The notes under the pieces were generated by a model. That model was not told the origin of the DNA. It did no database searches and saw only the letters and a list, made by a program, of their open reading frames with translations. Below, one piece after another: positions 9,692-18,312 of a stretch of DNA of 64,000 bases. Numbering within the stretch: position 1 is the first letter of the stretch; every line of letters starts with the position of its first letter. A program made the position numbers and the translations under genes. Origin of the DNA: Candidatus Zhuqueibacterota bacterium (GTDB taxonomy: Bacteria > Zhuqueibacterota > Zhuqueibacteria > Residuimicrobiales > Oceaniaggregativiventaceae); the NCBI GenBank assembly GCA_014728085.1, contig WJMF01000039.1, positions 25,713-89,712 of the forward strand. The letters run 5' to 3'.

Positions 9692-10618
9692 ATGAGTGTA
9701 CTCGTGGTAGGTTCAATGGCTTATGACTCGGTCATCACCCCCCGGGATGAACGCGACCAGGCTCTTGGCGGTTCTGCCATGTTTTTTTCGGCTGCAGCCA
9801 GTTTTTTTACAGGCGTGGATCTGGTGGCCGTGGTGGGCGAGGATTTTGAGATCAAGGAACTCGACTTTTTAAAAAAACGCGGCGTGAATCTGGACGGCCT
9901 GGCTTTGGAGAAGGGCGAGACGTTTCGCTGGAAAGGCCGTTATCTCGATGATATGAATGAACGTGAAACGATATATACACATTTGAATGTCTTTGAGCAT
10001 TTCAAGCCTTCATTGCCGGAGCATTACCGGGATAACCGGTTTATTTTTTTGGCCAATATCAATCCGGATTTGCAATACAACGTTTTGGAGCAGGTCAGGG
10101 ATCCCCAATTTGTCGCGATGGATACGATGAATTTTTGGATAACCGGAACTCCGGAAGAATTGAAACAAACACTCTCCAAGGTGGATGCGCTGATTATCAA
10201 TGATTCAGAGGTCAGATTATTATCAGATGAGCAGAACATCTTTATCGGCGCCCGGAAAATACAGCAAATGGGACCGCGAATTTTAATCATCAAGCGCGGC
10301 GAGTATGGTGCCACGTTAATTCATGGCAATTCCTATTTTAACTGTCCTGCTTTTCCCGTGGAGCAACTCTTCGATCCCACTGGTGCAGGTGATACATTTG
10401 CCGGAGGGTTGCTCGGATATCTCGCCCGCACGGATAAAGTGGATAATGAAAACCTGAGACGTGCCGTTGTCTATGCAACAGCTCTCGCCTCTTTCTGTGT
10501 CGAAGCCTTCAGCGCCGACCGTCTTAAAGAGCTTACAACTAAAGAAATTCAAAACCGGAGCGAAGAAATTTATCATATGACCCGGTTCGAATTAAAAAAT
10601 GCATGGGAAAAAGCATGA
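9692..10618 (+). CDS. PfkB-family carbohydrate/nucleoside kinase
   Basis: Ribokinase-fold kinase of 308 residues. The C-terminal signature DPTGAGDTFAGG includes the catalytic base D234, and the N-terminal GGSAMFFSAAASFF segment matches the GG substrate-binding motif. Family members phosphorylate sugars or nucleosides (ribose, adenosine, fructose); the substrate here cannot be settled. The ATG follows a GTGAGGT ribosome site 23 bp after argS. Its stop overlaps the probable start of the YjbQ gene by ATGA. Confidence 0.9.
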   Translation: MSVLVVGSMAYDSVITPRDERDQALGGSAMFFSAAASFFTGVDLVAVVGEDFEIKELDFLKKRGVNLDGLALEKGETFRWKGRYLDDMNERETIYTHLNVFEHFKPSLPEHYRDNRFIFLANINPDLQYNVLEQVRDPQFVAMDTMNFWITGTPEELKQTLSKVDALIINDSEVRLLSDEQNIFIGARKIQQMGPRILIIKRGEYGATLIHGNSYFNCPAFPVEQLFDPTGAGDTFAGGLLGYLARTDKVDNENLRRAVVYATALASFCVEAFSADRLKELTTKEIQNRSEEIYHMTRFELKNAWEKA

Positions 10619-11034
10619 AAGTCATTACAGAAACCATTCCGGTGTCAACAAAGGGAAATGCCGATATCATCGATATTACCGGCCAGGCCAGAGAGCGCCT
10701 GGATAAAAGCGGCCTCAGTGACGGTATGGTTCATTTTTTTGTCTCCGGTTCGACAGCAGCAATAACGACGACCGAATATGAACCCGGCCTCATAGAGGAC
10801 CTTCCGGAAGCGCTGGAAAGAATCGCTCCTTCCGGGAGTGACTATCATCACGACGCCACATGGGGAGATGGCAACGGCCACTCGCATGTCCGTGCTTCCT
10901 TTTTAGGTCCCGGATTGGGGGTTCCGTTTGCAAATGGCCGTATGGCGTTGGGAACCTGGCAACAGATTATTGTGATTGATATGGATAACCGCTCCAGAAA
11001 ACGGGAAATCATCATGCAGATGATGGGAATCTAG
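10615..11034 (+). CDS. yjbQ: YjbQ/UPF0047 family protein
   Basis: A 139-residue member of the UPF0047 (YjbQ) family, small trimeric proteins annotated as promiscuous thiamine-phosphate-synthase-like enzymes with uncertain true role. Diagnostic segments are FVSGSTAAITTTEYEPG, DATWGDGNGHSHVRASFLG (conserved His, Asp and Asn of the metal-binding pocket) and GTWQQIIVIDMDNRSRKR. I prefer the ATG at 10615, which forms a four-base ATGA overlap with the kinase gene. An in-frame ATG at 10603 would add four residues. Operonic with the PfkB kinase. Confidence 0.9.
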   Translation: MKVITETIPVSTKGNADIIDITGQARERLDKSGLSDGMVHFFVSGSTAAITTTEYEPGLIEDLPEALERIAPSGSDYHHDATWGDGNGHSHVRASFLGPGLGVPFANGRMALGTWQQIIVIDMDNRSRKREIIMQMMGI

Positions 11035-11072
11035 CGTTTTTTGCCGTGCCGGCCTTATGGAATACCAAACCT

Positions 11073-11828
11073 ATGATTCGTATAGAGGATCTTTATTTTA
11101 CCTATTTAAATAGCGAACGGGGGATTTTCAAGATAAATCTTGAAATCAACCGAAATGAGTTCATTGCCATAATAGGGTCTAATGGTTCAGGTAAAACCAC
11201 GCTTGCCCGCTGTCTGAATGGTCTGATTATCCCTTGCAAGGGACGCGTCCTGGTCGATGGACTTGACACGGGAGATTCTCAAGAAATTTTCGAGATTCGC
11301 CGCAGGGTCGGCATGGTTTTTCAAAATCCGGACAATCAAATCGTGTCGGCTACTGTTGAGCGGGAGATCGCCTTTGGCCTTGAAAATATAGGTATACCGA
11401 CCAGAGAAATGATAATGAGAGTCGAACGCATGTTACAACAGTTCGACCTGCAAAAACTGCGAAAAAAATCCCCTCACTATCTATCCGGGGGCGAAAAACA
11501 ACGTCTGGCGCTGGCCAGCGTGATGGCTATGGAACCGCGCTATCTCGTTCTCGATGAGCCGACCTCCCTGCTCGATCCGCGTGCGCGTAAAGAGATTATG
11601 CAAACATGCAAACGCATGAGCGAAGAGATGACCGTCGTTTTAATCACACAATTTCCGGAAGAAGCGCTCATGGCCGATCGTTTGCTGATCATGCATCAGG
11701 GTAATCTTTTCGCGGATGATCACCCGGCAGCGCTCTTTTCCCGCTTTGACCTGATGCGTAAACTCGGCCTTGAACCTCCCATGCAATTCAAAGTAGAAAA
11801 TGAATTGCATAAAAGCGGGTTGATTTGA
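11073..11828 (+). CDS. ECF/CbiO-type ABC transporter ATPase, orphan
   Basis: ATPase of the energy-coupling-factor type, 251 residues from the ATG at 11073. A GTG at 11046 gives a 260-residue form with no domain gain. Walker A is GSNGSGKTT with K41, the Q-loop lies in FQNPDNQIVSATVERE, the signature is LSGGEKQRL and Walker B is LVLDEPTSLLD. FQNPDNQ and the C-terminal LGLEPP are typical of EcfA. The switch-loop residue is glutamine (Q193 in LITQFPEE) where most ABC ATPases have histidine. No EcfT or substrate-binding S component is in the window, so the transported vitamin or metal is unknown. Confidence 0.87.
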   Translation: MIRIEDLYFTYLNSERGIFKINLEINRNEFIAIIGSNGSGKTTLARCLNGLIIPCKGRVLVDGLDTGDSQEIFEIRRRVGMVFQNPDNQIVSATVEREIAFGLENIGIPTREMIMRVERMLQQFDLQKLRKKSPHYLSGGEKQRLALASVMAMEPRYLVLDEPTSLLDPRARKEIMQTCKRMSEEMTVVLITQFPEEALMADRLLIMHQGNLFADDHPAALFSRFDLMRKLGLEPPMQFKVENELHKSGLI

Positions 11829-11862
11829 ACATTTTTCTCGATCAAAGAGGAGAAAACAACCG

Positions 11863-12111
11863 GTGTTAACATGTAAACGATTTGTTTCTTATTGTGCCGT
11901 CCTTTCAGCCCTTCTTTGCCTGCTCGTGGCAGTGTCGGTACATTCTTTGTTGTCTGCCACCCATCCTGAAAGCGAAACCATTATAGCCTGGAAAAATCGA
12001 TATGCTGGTTCCCGTACTTTTTATATTCAGCCCGGTCATAATCACCATGCTTTTAATAACCCAAATTATCGCAGGTTGTTGCGGAATGCGATTTTGTGGG
12101 TGAGCCGGTAA
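11863..12111 (+). pseudogene. Remnant of a secreted ThuA-like protein (signal peptide joined to C-terminal end)
   Basis: An 82-residue open frame beginning at GTG behind AGAGGAGA. Residues 1-32 look like a signal peptide or membrane anchor. Residues about 38-82 (AWKNRYAGSRTFYIQPGHN, then FNNPNYRRLLRNAILWVSR) resemble the last 45 residues of ThuA-like domains, where GRVFYTSLGH and a final RRLLxNAIxWA are typical. A full ThuA domain is about 200-250 residues, so the middle appears lost in frame. It could be a decayed gene or an expressed micro-protein. The match is from memory of the family and should be checked. Confidence 0.5.
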
Positions 12112-12136
12112 ACAAACGATCGATTAGGATAACCCT

Positions 12137-12718
12137 GTGGCCTTTTTGCGTTTGTATATTTTTTTAACACTATTGTTGCTGAATGCTTTTTTCGACCAGC
12201 CTGGTGAAACCAATTTGTCCTTTGAAAAAGCCCGAAAGGCTTTTGATTATCTAAACCGCATACGGCAGCATCCGGATTCCATCAGTGATGACGTTGGAGT
12301 AGATTTGAGCTATGTGGAACCCAGGCACAGACTTGTGTGGAATGACACTCTGGCAGCAGTCGCTGAAGCCAAGGCCCTGGATATGGCCAAAAGAAATTAT
12401 TTCGATCATCAGACACCTGAGGGATATGGCATTAATATTCAAATACATCTTGCCGGCTACCGTCTTCCCAAAGACTGGATTAAAGACGAGAGCAGTAACT
12501 ATTTTGAATCATTGGGAGCAGGATATCGCGACGGTATTGACTTGATCAACGGCCTGATTATAGATGAGGGTACACCGGGGTTGGAACATCGAAGGCATTT
12601 ACTCGGTATTGATGAATTTTGGTCAGACTGCCGGGATATCGGCATCGGTATTGCTGAAAACCCAAAGAGCACGTTCAAGACTTGTGCATCTATTATTATT
12701 GCAAAACACAATTTTTGA
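12137..12718 (+). CDS. Secreted CAP/SCP-domain protein
   Basis: A 193-residue protein with a short signal sequence (about 1-20) and a CAP (SCP/PR-1/YkwD) domain. Visible family features are LVWNDTLAAVAEAKALDMAKR, the first cavity histidine in YFDHQTPEG, a glutamate in NYFESLGAG and the second histidine in EHRRHLLG, followed by DIGIGIA. Bacterial CAP proteins are extracellular or periplasmic and of poorly known function. The start is GTG at 12137 after AGGATAACC; no ATG gives the full domain. Probably cotranscribed with the ThuA remnant 25 bp upstream. Confidence 0.8.
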   Translation: MAFLRLYIFLTLLLLNAFFDQPGETNLSFEKARKAFDYLNRIRQHPDSISDDVGVDLSYVEPRHRLVWNDTLAAVAEAKALDMAKRNYFDHQTPEGYGINIQIHLAGYRLPKDWIKDESSNYFESLGAGYRDGIDLINGLIIDEGTPGLEHRRHLLGIDEFWSDCRDIGIGIAENPKSTFKTCASIIIAKHNF

Positions 12719-12914
12719 CGAATACCCTTTCTTTTATAGCTTTTTCTCCCGTATCGCCTTTCAGGCTCAGAACATGTCCTCTTCACCATCGCCTCCAGTG
12801 CCACCAGGGCTGTCTTCGCGTCTGGATTAATAATTGTTTATATTCTATCTCAGGCTTAACATGACGATTGGCGCTTTTCTGCTGTGACCATCGTGAAAAC
12901 GTCTGTTATAATCG

Positions 12915-12943
12915 AGTCCAAGCGTTACCTGGACTTTTTTTTT
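12915..12943 (+). terminator. Rho-independent terminator
   Basis: The inverted arms AGTCCA (12915-12920) and TGGACT (12930-12935) are separated by nine bases and followed by an uninterrupted run of T to 12943. The stem is short but the U-tract is strong. It would end the transcript carrying the CAP-domain gene. Confidence 0.6.
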
Positions 12944-13164
12944 GCGGTTTTCCAGCAAAAGGATTCCATATCGGGATGCGGCTTATAAAACAGACGCAGC
13001 TTTACGCATGTGTCTGTTTTACAAGCCTGCGGATATGGTCAATTGCAGGGAGGCGGTTCATCGGTTCATTTTATTATATAACGTATCATGTGTTTAAACG
13101 TTCTGAGTCCGGGCCTTGAGCGATAAAATTTTTATCTGGATGGAAGCGATCGGGTGGACATTAG

Positions 13165-13193
13165 TTGACATTTTAAAATAATTGCTTTATATT
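13165..13193 (+). promoter_or_regulatory. Strong sigma-70-type promoter
   Basis: TTGACA at 13165-13170 and TATATT at 13188-13193 are separated by exactly 17 bp. The predicted start near 13200 gives a leader of about 135 bases for the hybrid kinase at 13337. This suggests vegetative expression independent of upstream genes. Confidence 0.65.
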
Positions 13194-13336
13194 GGAAAGA
13201 GCATCATTGCCGAGCACCTACCGTATTACATTCCTTTAATTAAACATGCTTACAGGACCGGCGGCCTTTTGGCTATCGGATTGATCTGGAATTGGAATTT
13301 AGACGTGCCTGAACGAGGGGGTAAAACAGGAGCGCC

Positions 13337-15268
13337 ATGCAGCAGACTCTTCCAAAGCAGAGCTTGATTCCAACGGCTCTGGGACAGTTTTTTAATAGAT
13401 TTTCGCAACAGCACAAGTTGGACTTTAATTTCTACAGGTCTGATGGTACTCTCCTTTTAAATTTTTCATCTATTTTGCATAAAAATACCAAAAGCTTGTC
13501 TGCAGCAATTTTACAGCAAAACCTCGATGTAAAACATATTACCCTTGGCAGACGCGAGGTGCTCTACACGACGTTTTGTAAAGCCCGCGTTTGGCAGGTT
13601 ACCAGTCCGGTAATGGATTCAGAACGGTTGCTGGGTTATTTTTCCTTCGTCAAGGTTTATGGCGAGCCGGATTCACCGCCACAATTGAATAATAGCGACG
13701 ATTTAACTCATTTGCTGGATTCAGCCTCTTTTCAGCCGACCCGTGGTTTGATCAGCATGGTTGAGGAATTACAGGATCAAATTACCGTTTTGCTGCAGTG
13801 TAAACCGACGGCACCGGAAACCAAAGCCGCTTTCATTCTGGATAAGAACGATCGTGTTTTCGCCTGGAACCAGGGGATGGTTGAAATTTTTAATATAAAG
13901 TCCCCATCTATTGTGGGATCTTCTTTTTCTCAAATCCTTTACAGAGAGCATAAACAACGATGGCAAGACGCCGTACGGCAATTTCGTCAGAAGAAAGAAC
14001 CGTTATCCGTGAGCGTATGGGGAGTCAATCGCGATGGTGAGGTGATCAAGCTGCGGACCCGCTTTTTACAGGATAACACTCTCGGGCAGGGATTTATCCA
14101 GGTCAAAATTGAAGAATCGGTTCAAATTTCCATATCTCATCTTCAAAAAATCCGGGATGTGCGAAATGACATGGCGGATATCACCCCCCCCCGGAAAGCA
14201 TCACAGCATATTTTACCTCACAAGACCATTGCCCGTTTTGCCAGACATCTGGAAACTCACCTCTCGGCTATAGCAACACAATTTTCTTCCGTTTCACCCT
14301 TTCTGGAAGGTAAATTTCATTCCCGTTTTTTCCAGATACATAAACAGATGAATAAACCTTTTCACCTGTTGCAACCGCTGTTGGATCTGGATATCCGCAT
14401 TGGGAGAAAAGTGCCTTTTGATTTGAAAGACCTTTTGTACAAGGCTGCCGGGCTGCAACAACAGTTTTTCCAGGATCGTTTTCATTTTCATTTTGAATGT
14501 GAGGCAGAATCGTTCATGGTCGATTGTGATCCGCCGCTGTTGTTTCGGGCACTGCAATATCTTATCAATAACGCCCGTGAAGCGATTTCAGAGGGCGGGG
14601 ATATTCGGATTTCACTCTCCCCTGCGAGAATGTGTTTTGACAGCAGTGACGAGGCGGTATTGTTGTGCAAGCTGGTTATCAGCGACTCGGGGAAAGGTAT
14701 TTCGGAATCGGGCATGGAACATATTTATAAACCATTTTTTACGCTCAAGCAGGGCAACCATTTCGGCGTGGGGCTGAGCGCTGCAAAGCACATTATCGAG
14801 TTACATCAGGGCACCATTCAGGTTTCCTCAAAACCGGAAACGGGTACAAAAGTCATCATCTATCTGCCAATGCTTGCCAATCAAAATCACGAGGGTATTA
14901 TGTCTAAACAACAGGCAGGAATTCTTATTATTGAGGATGAAGAGGATCTTCTCAAGATCAGTACGATCGTCCTGCAACAGGAAGGATATCAACTTTTTAC
15001 ATCCAGAACGGCAAAGCAGGCTCTGCAAATTATGCAGGAGAACACTGACACAATCCGTTTGGTGGTGCTGGATATTATGCTACCGGACATGGATGGTCTG
15101 GAATGTGCCGAGAAACTCCGTAAAATCAAGCCGGATATTTCTTTTATTATTTCGAGTGGCTGGGCGCCTTCCAAGCGCTATCAACCTGTTTTGGATCGCA
15201 AGGGCCAGTGGTTGCAAAAACCCTATCCGCCGGATGATTTGGCGAACGCCGTAAAGAAAAGTCTTTGA
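13337..15268 (+). CDS. Hybrid sensor kinase (PAS, divergent kinase core, C-terminal receiver)
   Basis: A 643-residue soluble hybrid kinase. An N-terminal sensor region (about 1-150) with cysteine- and aromatic-rich stretches does not match a family I know. A PAS domain follows (about 165-270). The dimerisation region around residue 300 has RFARHLETHLSAIA rather than a canonical HExRxPL H-box, so the phospho-acceptor is uncertain. The ATPase domain is clear (NNAREAI, DSGKGIS, FGVGLSAAK), as is a C-terminal receiver with LVVLDIMLPDMDG. The ATG is preceded by CAGGAGCGCC. It ends one base before the convergent ychF stop. Target unknown. Confidence 0.85.
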   Translation: MQQTLPKQSLIPTALGQFFNRFSQQHKLDFNFYRSDGTLLLNFSSILHKNTKSLSAAILQQNLDVKHITLGRREVLYTTFCKARVWQVTSPVMDSERLLGYFSFVKVYGEPDSPPQLNNSDDLTHLLDSASFQPTRGLISMVEELQDQITVLLQCKPTAPETKAAFILDKNDRVFAWNQGMVEIFNIKSPSIVGSSFSQILYREHKQRWQDAVRQFRQKKEPLSVSVWGVNRDGEVIKLRTRFLQDNTLGQGFIQVKIEESVQISISHLQKIRDVRNDMADITPPRKASQHILPHKTIARFARHLETHLSAIATQFSSVSPFLEGKFHSRFFQIHKQMNKPFHLLQPLLDLDIRIGRKVPFDLKDLLYKAAGLQQQFFQDRFHFHFECEAESFMVDCDPPLLFRALQYLINNAREAISEGGDIRISLSPARMCFDSSDEAVLLCKLVISDSGKGISESGMEHIYKPFFTLKQGNHFGVGLSAAKHIIELHQGTIQVSSKPETGTKVIIYLPMLANQNHEGIMSKQQAGILIIEDEEDLLKISTIVLQQEGYQLFTSRTAKQALQIMQENTDTIRLVVLDIMLPDMDGLECAEKLRKIKPDISFIISSGWAPSKRYQPVLDRKGQWLQKPYPPDDLANAVKKSL

Positions 15269-15269
15269 A

Positions 15270-16358
15270 TCAGACGGCAAAGCGAAAGGTTATGATGTCG
15301 CCGTCTTTTACCGTATAGTCGCGTCCTTCCAGTCTCATGACGCCATCGCTTTTGCATTTGGCCAGACTTTTGCGTTCTATAAAATCATCATAGTGAACCA
15401 CTTCGGCGCGAATAAAGCCTTTTTCAAAATCGGAATGAATGGTTCCGGCGGCTAGCGGCGCTTTTGTGTTGTCCGGAACCGTCCAGGCCCTCACTTCGTC
15501 CTCACCAACTGTGAAAAATGAAATCAACCCCAACAAGTCATAAGAGATTCTCACCAGTTTTTCCATGGCCGAGTCTTTTATGCCGAGGTCTTTGCGGAAC
15601 AATTCGGCTTCTTCCCCCTCGAGTTGCTGAATCTCCATTTCGATCTGCGCCGCTATCGTCAGTACGGCCGTGTTTTTTTCCTGAGAACCCTTCAGGTTCT
15701 TCGAAACTGTTGTGTCATCGGTCAGTTGGTTTTCATCAATATTGAGCACCAGGATCAATGGTTTTTGCGTGAGGAATTGATAGCCGCGTATGAGATGTTC
15801 TTCATCGACAGTAAGCGTTGCATTGCGCAGCAGGATTTCCTCTTCCAACTCTTTTAAAAGTCCTTGCAAGAGCGTATGTTCCTTAATATCCGGATCGTTT
15901 TTTTTGACCCGCATTTGTCTTTCCAGGCGATCCAGTCTGTTTTCTATGATGCTCATGTCACTAATGATAAATTCTGATAGTATGATATCTAAATCGCGAT
16001 TGGGGTCGAGTGAACCGAGGGGATGGGCGACATTGGGATTTTCAAAACTGCGCAGAACGATTAAAATTGCATCCACCAGGCGAAGTTGACCAAGAAAATG
16101 ATCGCTGAACCCCTGTTTTTTCTGCTGATCCGGATGGATTCCGGCAAGATCGATATATTCGATGGTGGCCGGGACTTTTTTCTGTGGGGCAAATACATTA
16201 TTGAGCTGCTCCAGTCGTTCGTCCGGTACCTTGATAACAGCATGATGTGCATCTTCCTTGCCTCCTGAATAGGCTGTCGTGCTGACTTGCTGGCCGGTTA
16301 AAGCATTATATAAAGTGGTTTTGCCTGATTGTGGCAATCCTACGATACCGATTTTCAT
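15270..16358 (-). CDS. ychF: YchF/Ola1-family ATPase/GTPase
   Basis: Conserved P-loop protein of 362 residues, of the TRAFAC class Obg-like group, which associates with ribosomes and hydrolyses ATP. P-loop GLPQSGKTTLYNAL is at 7-20 and differs from the usual GLPNVGKST. The G3 segment reads DLAGI, and the base-recognition motif is LNIDEN rather than NKxD, as expected for YchF. The C-terminal TGS-like domain contains FEKGFIRAEVVHYDDFI and GRDYTVKDGDIITFRF. The start codon follows AAGGATTCGTA on the minus strand. Its 3' end faces the hybrid kinase with a single base between the stops and no terminator. Confidence 0.93.
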   Translation of the reverse strand: MKIGIVGLPQSGKTTLYNALTGQQVSTTAYSGGKEDAHHAVIKVPDERLEQLNNVFAPQKKVPATIEYIDLAGIHPDQQKKQGFSDHFLGQLRLVDAILIVLRSFENPNVAHPLGSLDPNRDLDIILSEFIISDMSIIENRLDRLERQMRVKKNDPDIKEHTLLQGLLKELEEEILLRNATLTVDEEHLIRGYQFLTQKPLILVLNIDENQLTDDTTVSKNLKGSQEKNTAVLTIAAQIEMEIQQLEGEEAELFRKDLGIKDSAMEKLVRISYDLLGLISFFTVGEDEVRAWTVPDNTKAPLAAGTIHSDFEKGFIRAEVVHYDDFIERKSLAKCKSDGVMRLEGRDYTVKDGDIITFRFAV

Positions 16359-16607
16359 TACGAATCCTTGTTATACGGTTCAAATGCCGGGGGTTTTGTC
16401 GTATCCATAAAAATAATGTTATTAAACTTTAAGCGAACAGAAAATATAACGGTCTGAATCCGCAGATGCAAGTGAAATAATAAAACGGGTTACGTTATTC
16501 GGGCGATGGATGCCATATTTCCGGTTTGATATTTCCGATAAAATGGCTAGATTGTGCACATAGCAATATTCGAACTGGCTTTTATTATATCAAGGGAACA
16601 TTTGCAA

Positions 16608-17438
16608 ATGGCACAATCACAAAAAACAGGTTCCATGGTTTGTCCCAATTGTGGTAAATTGATTTCATCAAATGCCAAAACCTGTATGCACTGCGGCATG
16701 AAAAATCCCGGTCGATGGAATAAAAATCGCTTTCCGGGCTCTTTACTTGGCAATTTCAGTGATCCGATATTGATTATCAGGAACTGCTGTATTATACTAT
16801 ACCTCATTAGTCTTCTGATCGATGTCAGTGCCTTGTTTCGCATGCGCGGAATCTTGTCATTTCTTTCACCCAGCAGCGAGGCATTGTATTATCTCGGTAT
16901 GACCGGTCAGAGTTTTATCTTCGTTTTAGGCAGGTTTTGGACCCTGATCACAGCTATCTATTTACACGGCAGTATATTGCATATCCTCTTCAACATGCTA
17001 TGGCTTCACCAGATGGGTCATATGGTGAATAGTCTTTTTGGGGCCAGTCGCACATTTCTTATTTTTACCCTGGCTGGTATTTTTGGATATGTTGTTTCCA
17101 GTATTTTTAGTCCCCATCCCACGATCGGCGCTTCCGGTGCTATTTTTGGTCTTTTCGGTGCGCTGGTTTTTTATGGCCGTCATCGGGGCGGCAGCTTTGG
17201 AATGGCTATTTTTCAGCAGGTGGGTACCTGGGCACTTGTTCTCTTTTTTATGGGGCTGTTTATGTCCGGAGTCAACAACTGGGCGCATGCCGGTGGATTT
17301 GTCGGTGGTTATCTGTCTGCCAGCTTTTTGGGATACCAGGAGCGTGGTGTTGAAACGCAATCCCATCGCAAGGCTGCCCGCCATGCAGCGTTTATAACTG
17401 TAATGGCTTTTGTAATCCAAGTCGTCGTTGCCCTCTAA
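16608..17438 (+). CDS. Rhomboid-family intramembrane serine protease with N-terminal zinc ribbon
   Basis: Polytopic inner-membrane protein of 276 residues from the ATG at 16608, chosen because AAGGGAAC lies just upstream. A GTG at 16554 would add 18 residues. A four-cysteine zinc ribbon (C12, C15, C26, C29) precedes about six membrane segments. The catalytic dyad is S176 in GASGAIFG and H227 in NWAHAGGFVGG, with HILFNMLWL matching the HxxxN oxyanion motif. It cleaves single-pass membrane proteins within the bilayer; the substrate is unknown. It lies 15 bp upstream of a glycosyltransferase gene. Confidence 0.9.
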   Translation: MAQSQKTGSMVCPNCGKLISSNAKTCMHCGMKNPGRWNKNRFPGSLLGNFSDPILIIRNCCIILYLISLLIDVSALFRMRGILSFLSPSSEALYYLGMTGQSFIFVLGRFWTLITAIYLHGSILHILFNMLWLHQMGHMVNSLFGASRTFLIFTLAGIFGYVVSSIFSPHPTIGASGAIFGLFGALVFYGRHRGGSFGMAIFQQVGTWALVLFFMGLFMSGVNNWAHAGGFVGGYLSASFLGYQERGVETQSHRKAARHAAFITVMAFVIQVVVAL

Positions 17439-17453
17439 CAGTCTGTTCATTCT

Positions 17454-18296
17454 ATGAAAATAGCCGCAATCATTCCCACATATAACCGTGCTGATATGGT
17501 CGTGGAGGCCCTTCGGTCCGTATTAGCGCAAACTCGTCCCGCAGATGAAATTATTGTTGTCGATGATGGTTCCAGGGATGAGACCAAAAACCGGTTATCA
17601 CCCTTTTTACCAAAAATCAGGTATCTCCATCAGGAGACACGAGGCGTTTCTGCTGCCCGAAATCTGGGCATAAAACAGTCGCATGCCGAGTGGCTTGCTT
17701 TTCTCGACAGCGATGATTTATGGATGCCGGAAAAGCTCGGCCAACAGGTAAATTATTTGCAAAGATTTCCTCGCTATAGGATTTGTTATACGGATGAGGA
17801 GTGGAGAAAGAATCAAAAGTGGATAAATCAAAAACGAAAACACCGAAAATTCAGCGGTCCTGTCTATGAAAAATGCCTGCCGCTTTGCATGATCAGTCCC
17901 TCCTCGGTCATGATTCATCGCTCTGTTTTCGAGCAGGTCGGTATGTTTGACGAAAAATTGCCTGCGTGTGAGGATTATGATCTTTGGTTGCGCATCTGCA
18001 GCCGCTATCCGGTGCTGTATGTTGACAGGCGTTTGATCGTCAAGCGCGCCGGAGAGTGGTGGCAGCTGTCCGGGCAGCATAGTCTTGATAAATATCGAAT
18101 TATTGCGTTGGATAAAATTTTGCGGGCTGGACAACTCGATGAGGAGAAGAGCAGGCAGACGCTTTTCGCTTTACAGGAAAAGTGCCGGATTTATCGCATT
18201 GGCTGCCAAAGGCATGGCCGCCATAAAGACGTACAGTGGGTGGAGCGCGTTTTGTGGCAATATGGAATGATTGAGAAAAAGCAAAATGAAAACTGA
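17454..18296 (+). CDS. Glycosyltransferase family 2
   Basis: GT-A-fold inverting glycosyltransferase of 280 residues. It begins with the nucleotide-binding strand AAIIPTYNRADMV, then VVDDGSRDET, the metal-binding FLDSDDLW (a DxD-type motif at about 84-91) and the catalytic-base region PACEDYDLWLRI. No membrane segment is seen. It probably transfers a sugar to a surface glycan or glycolipid; donor and acceptor cannot be named. The closely spaced order rhomboid, glycosyltransferase and dehydrogenase suggests one transcript. Confidence 0.9.
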   Translation: MKIAAIIPTYNRADMVVEALRSVLAQTRPADEIIVVDDGSRDETKNRLSPFLPKIRYLHQETRGVSAARNLGIKQSHAEWLAFLDSDDLWMPEKLGQQVNYLQRFPRYRICYTDEEWRKNQKWINQKRKHRKFSGPVYEKCLPLCMISPSSVMIHRSVFEQVGMFDEKLPACEDYDLWLRICSRYPVLYVDRRLIVKRAGEWWQLSGQHSLDKYRIIALDKILRAGQLDEEKSRQTLFALQEKCRIYRIGCQRHGRHKDVQWVERVLWQYGMIEKKQNEN

Positions 18297-18312
18297 TTGA
18301 AAAGGAGGAGGA

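Larger units (their letters stand above)
12719..13336. other. Intergenic region, 618 bp, with terminator and promoter
   Basis: No convincing gene. Short open frames here (such as 12868-13119) have no recognisable domain, no good ribosome site and atypical composition. The region holds a rho-independent terminator near 12915-12943 and a strong promoter at 13165-13193, listed separately. Otherwise I see nothing. Confidence 0.6.

Noticed and set aside
12868..13119. Plus-strand open frame of 83 codons in the 12.7-13.3 kb gap
   Set aside because: It crosses a likely terminator hairpin, has many Cys/Phe from T-rich DNA and shows no recognisable domain.
16377..16388. GGTTCAAAT string resembling a tRNA T-loop
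   Set aside because: No acceptor, D or anticodon stem can be folded around it; no tRNA gene is supported anywhere in the window.
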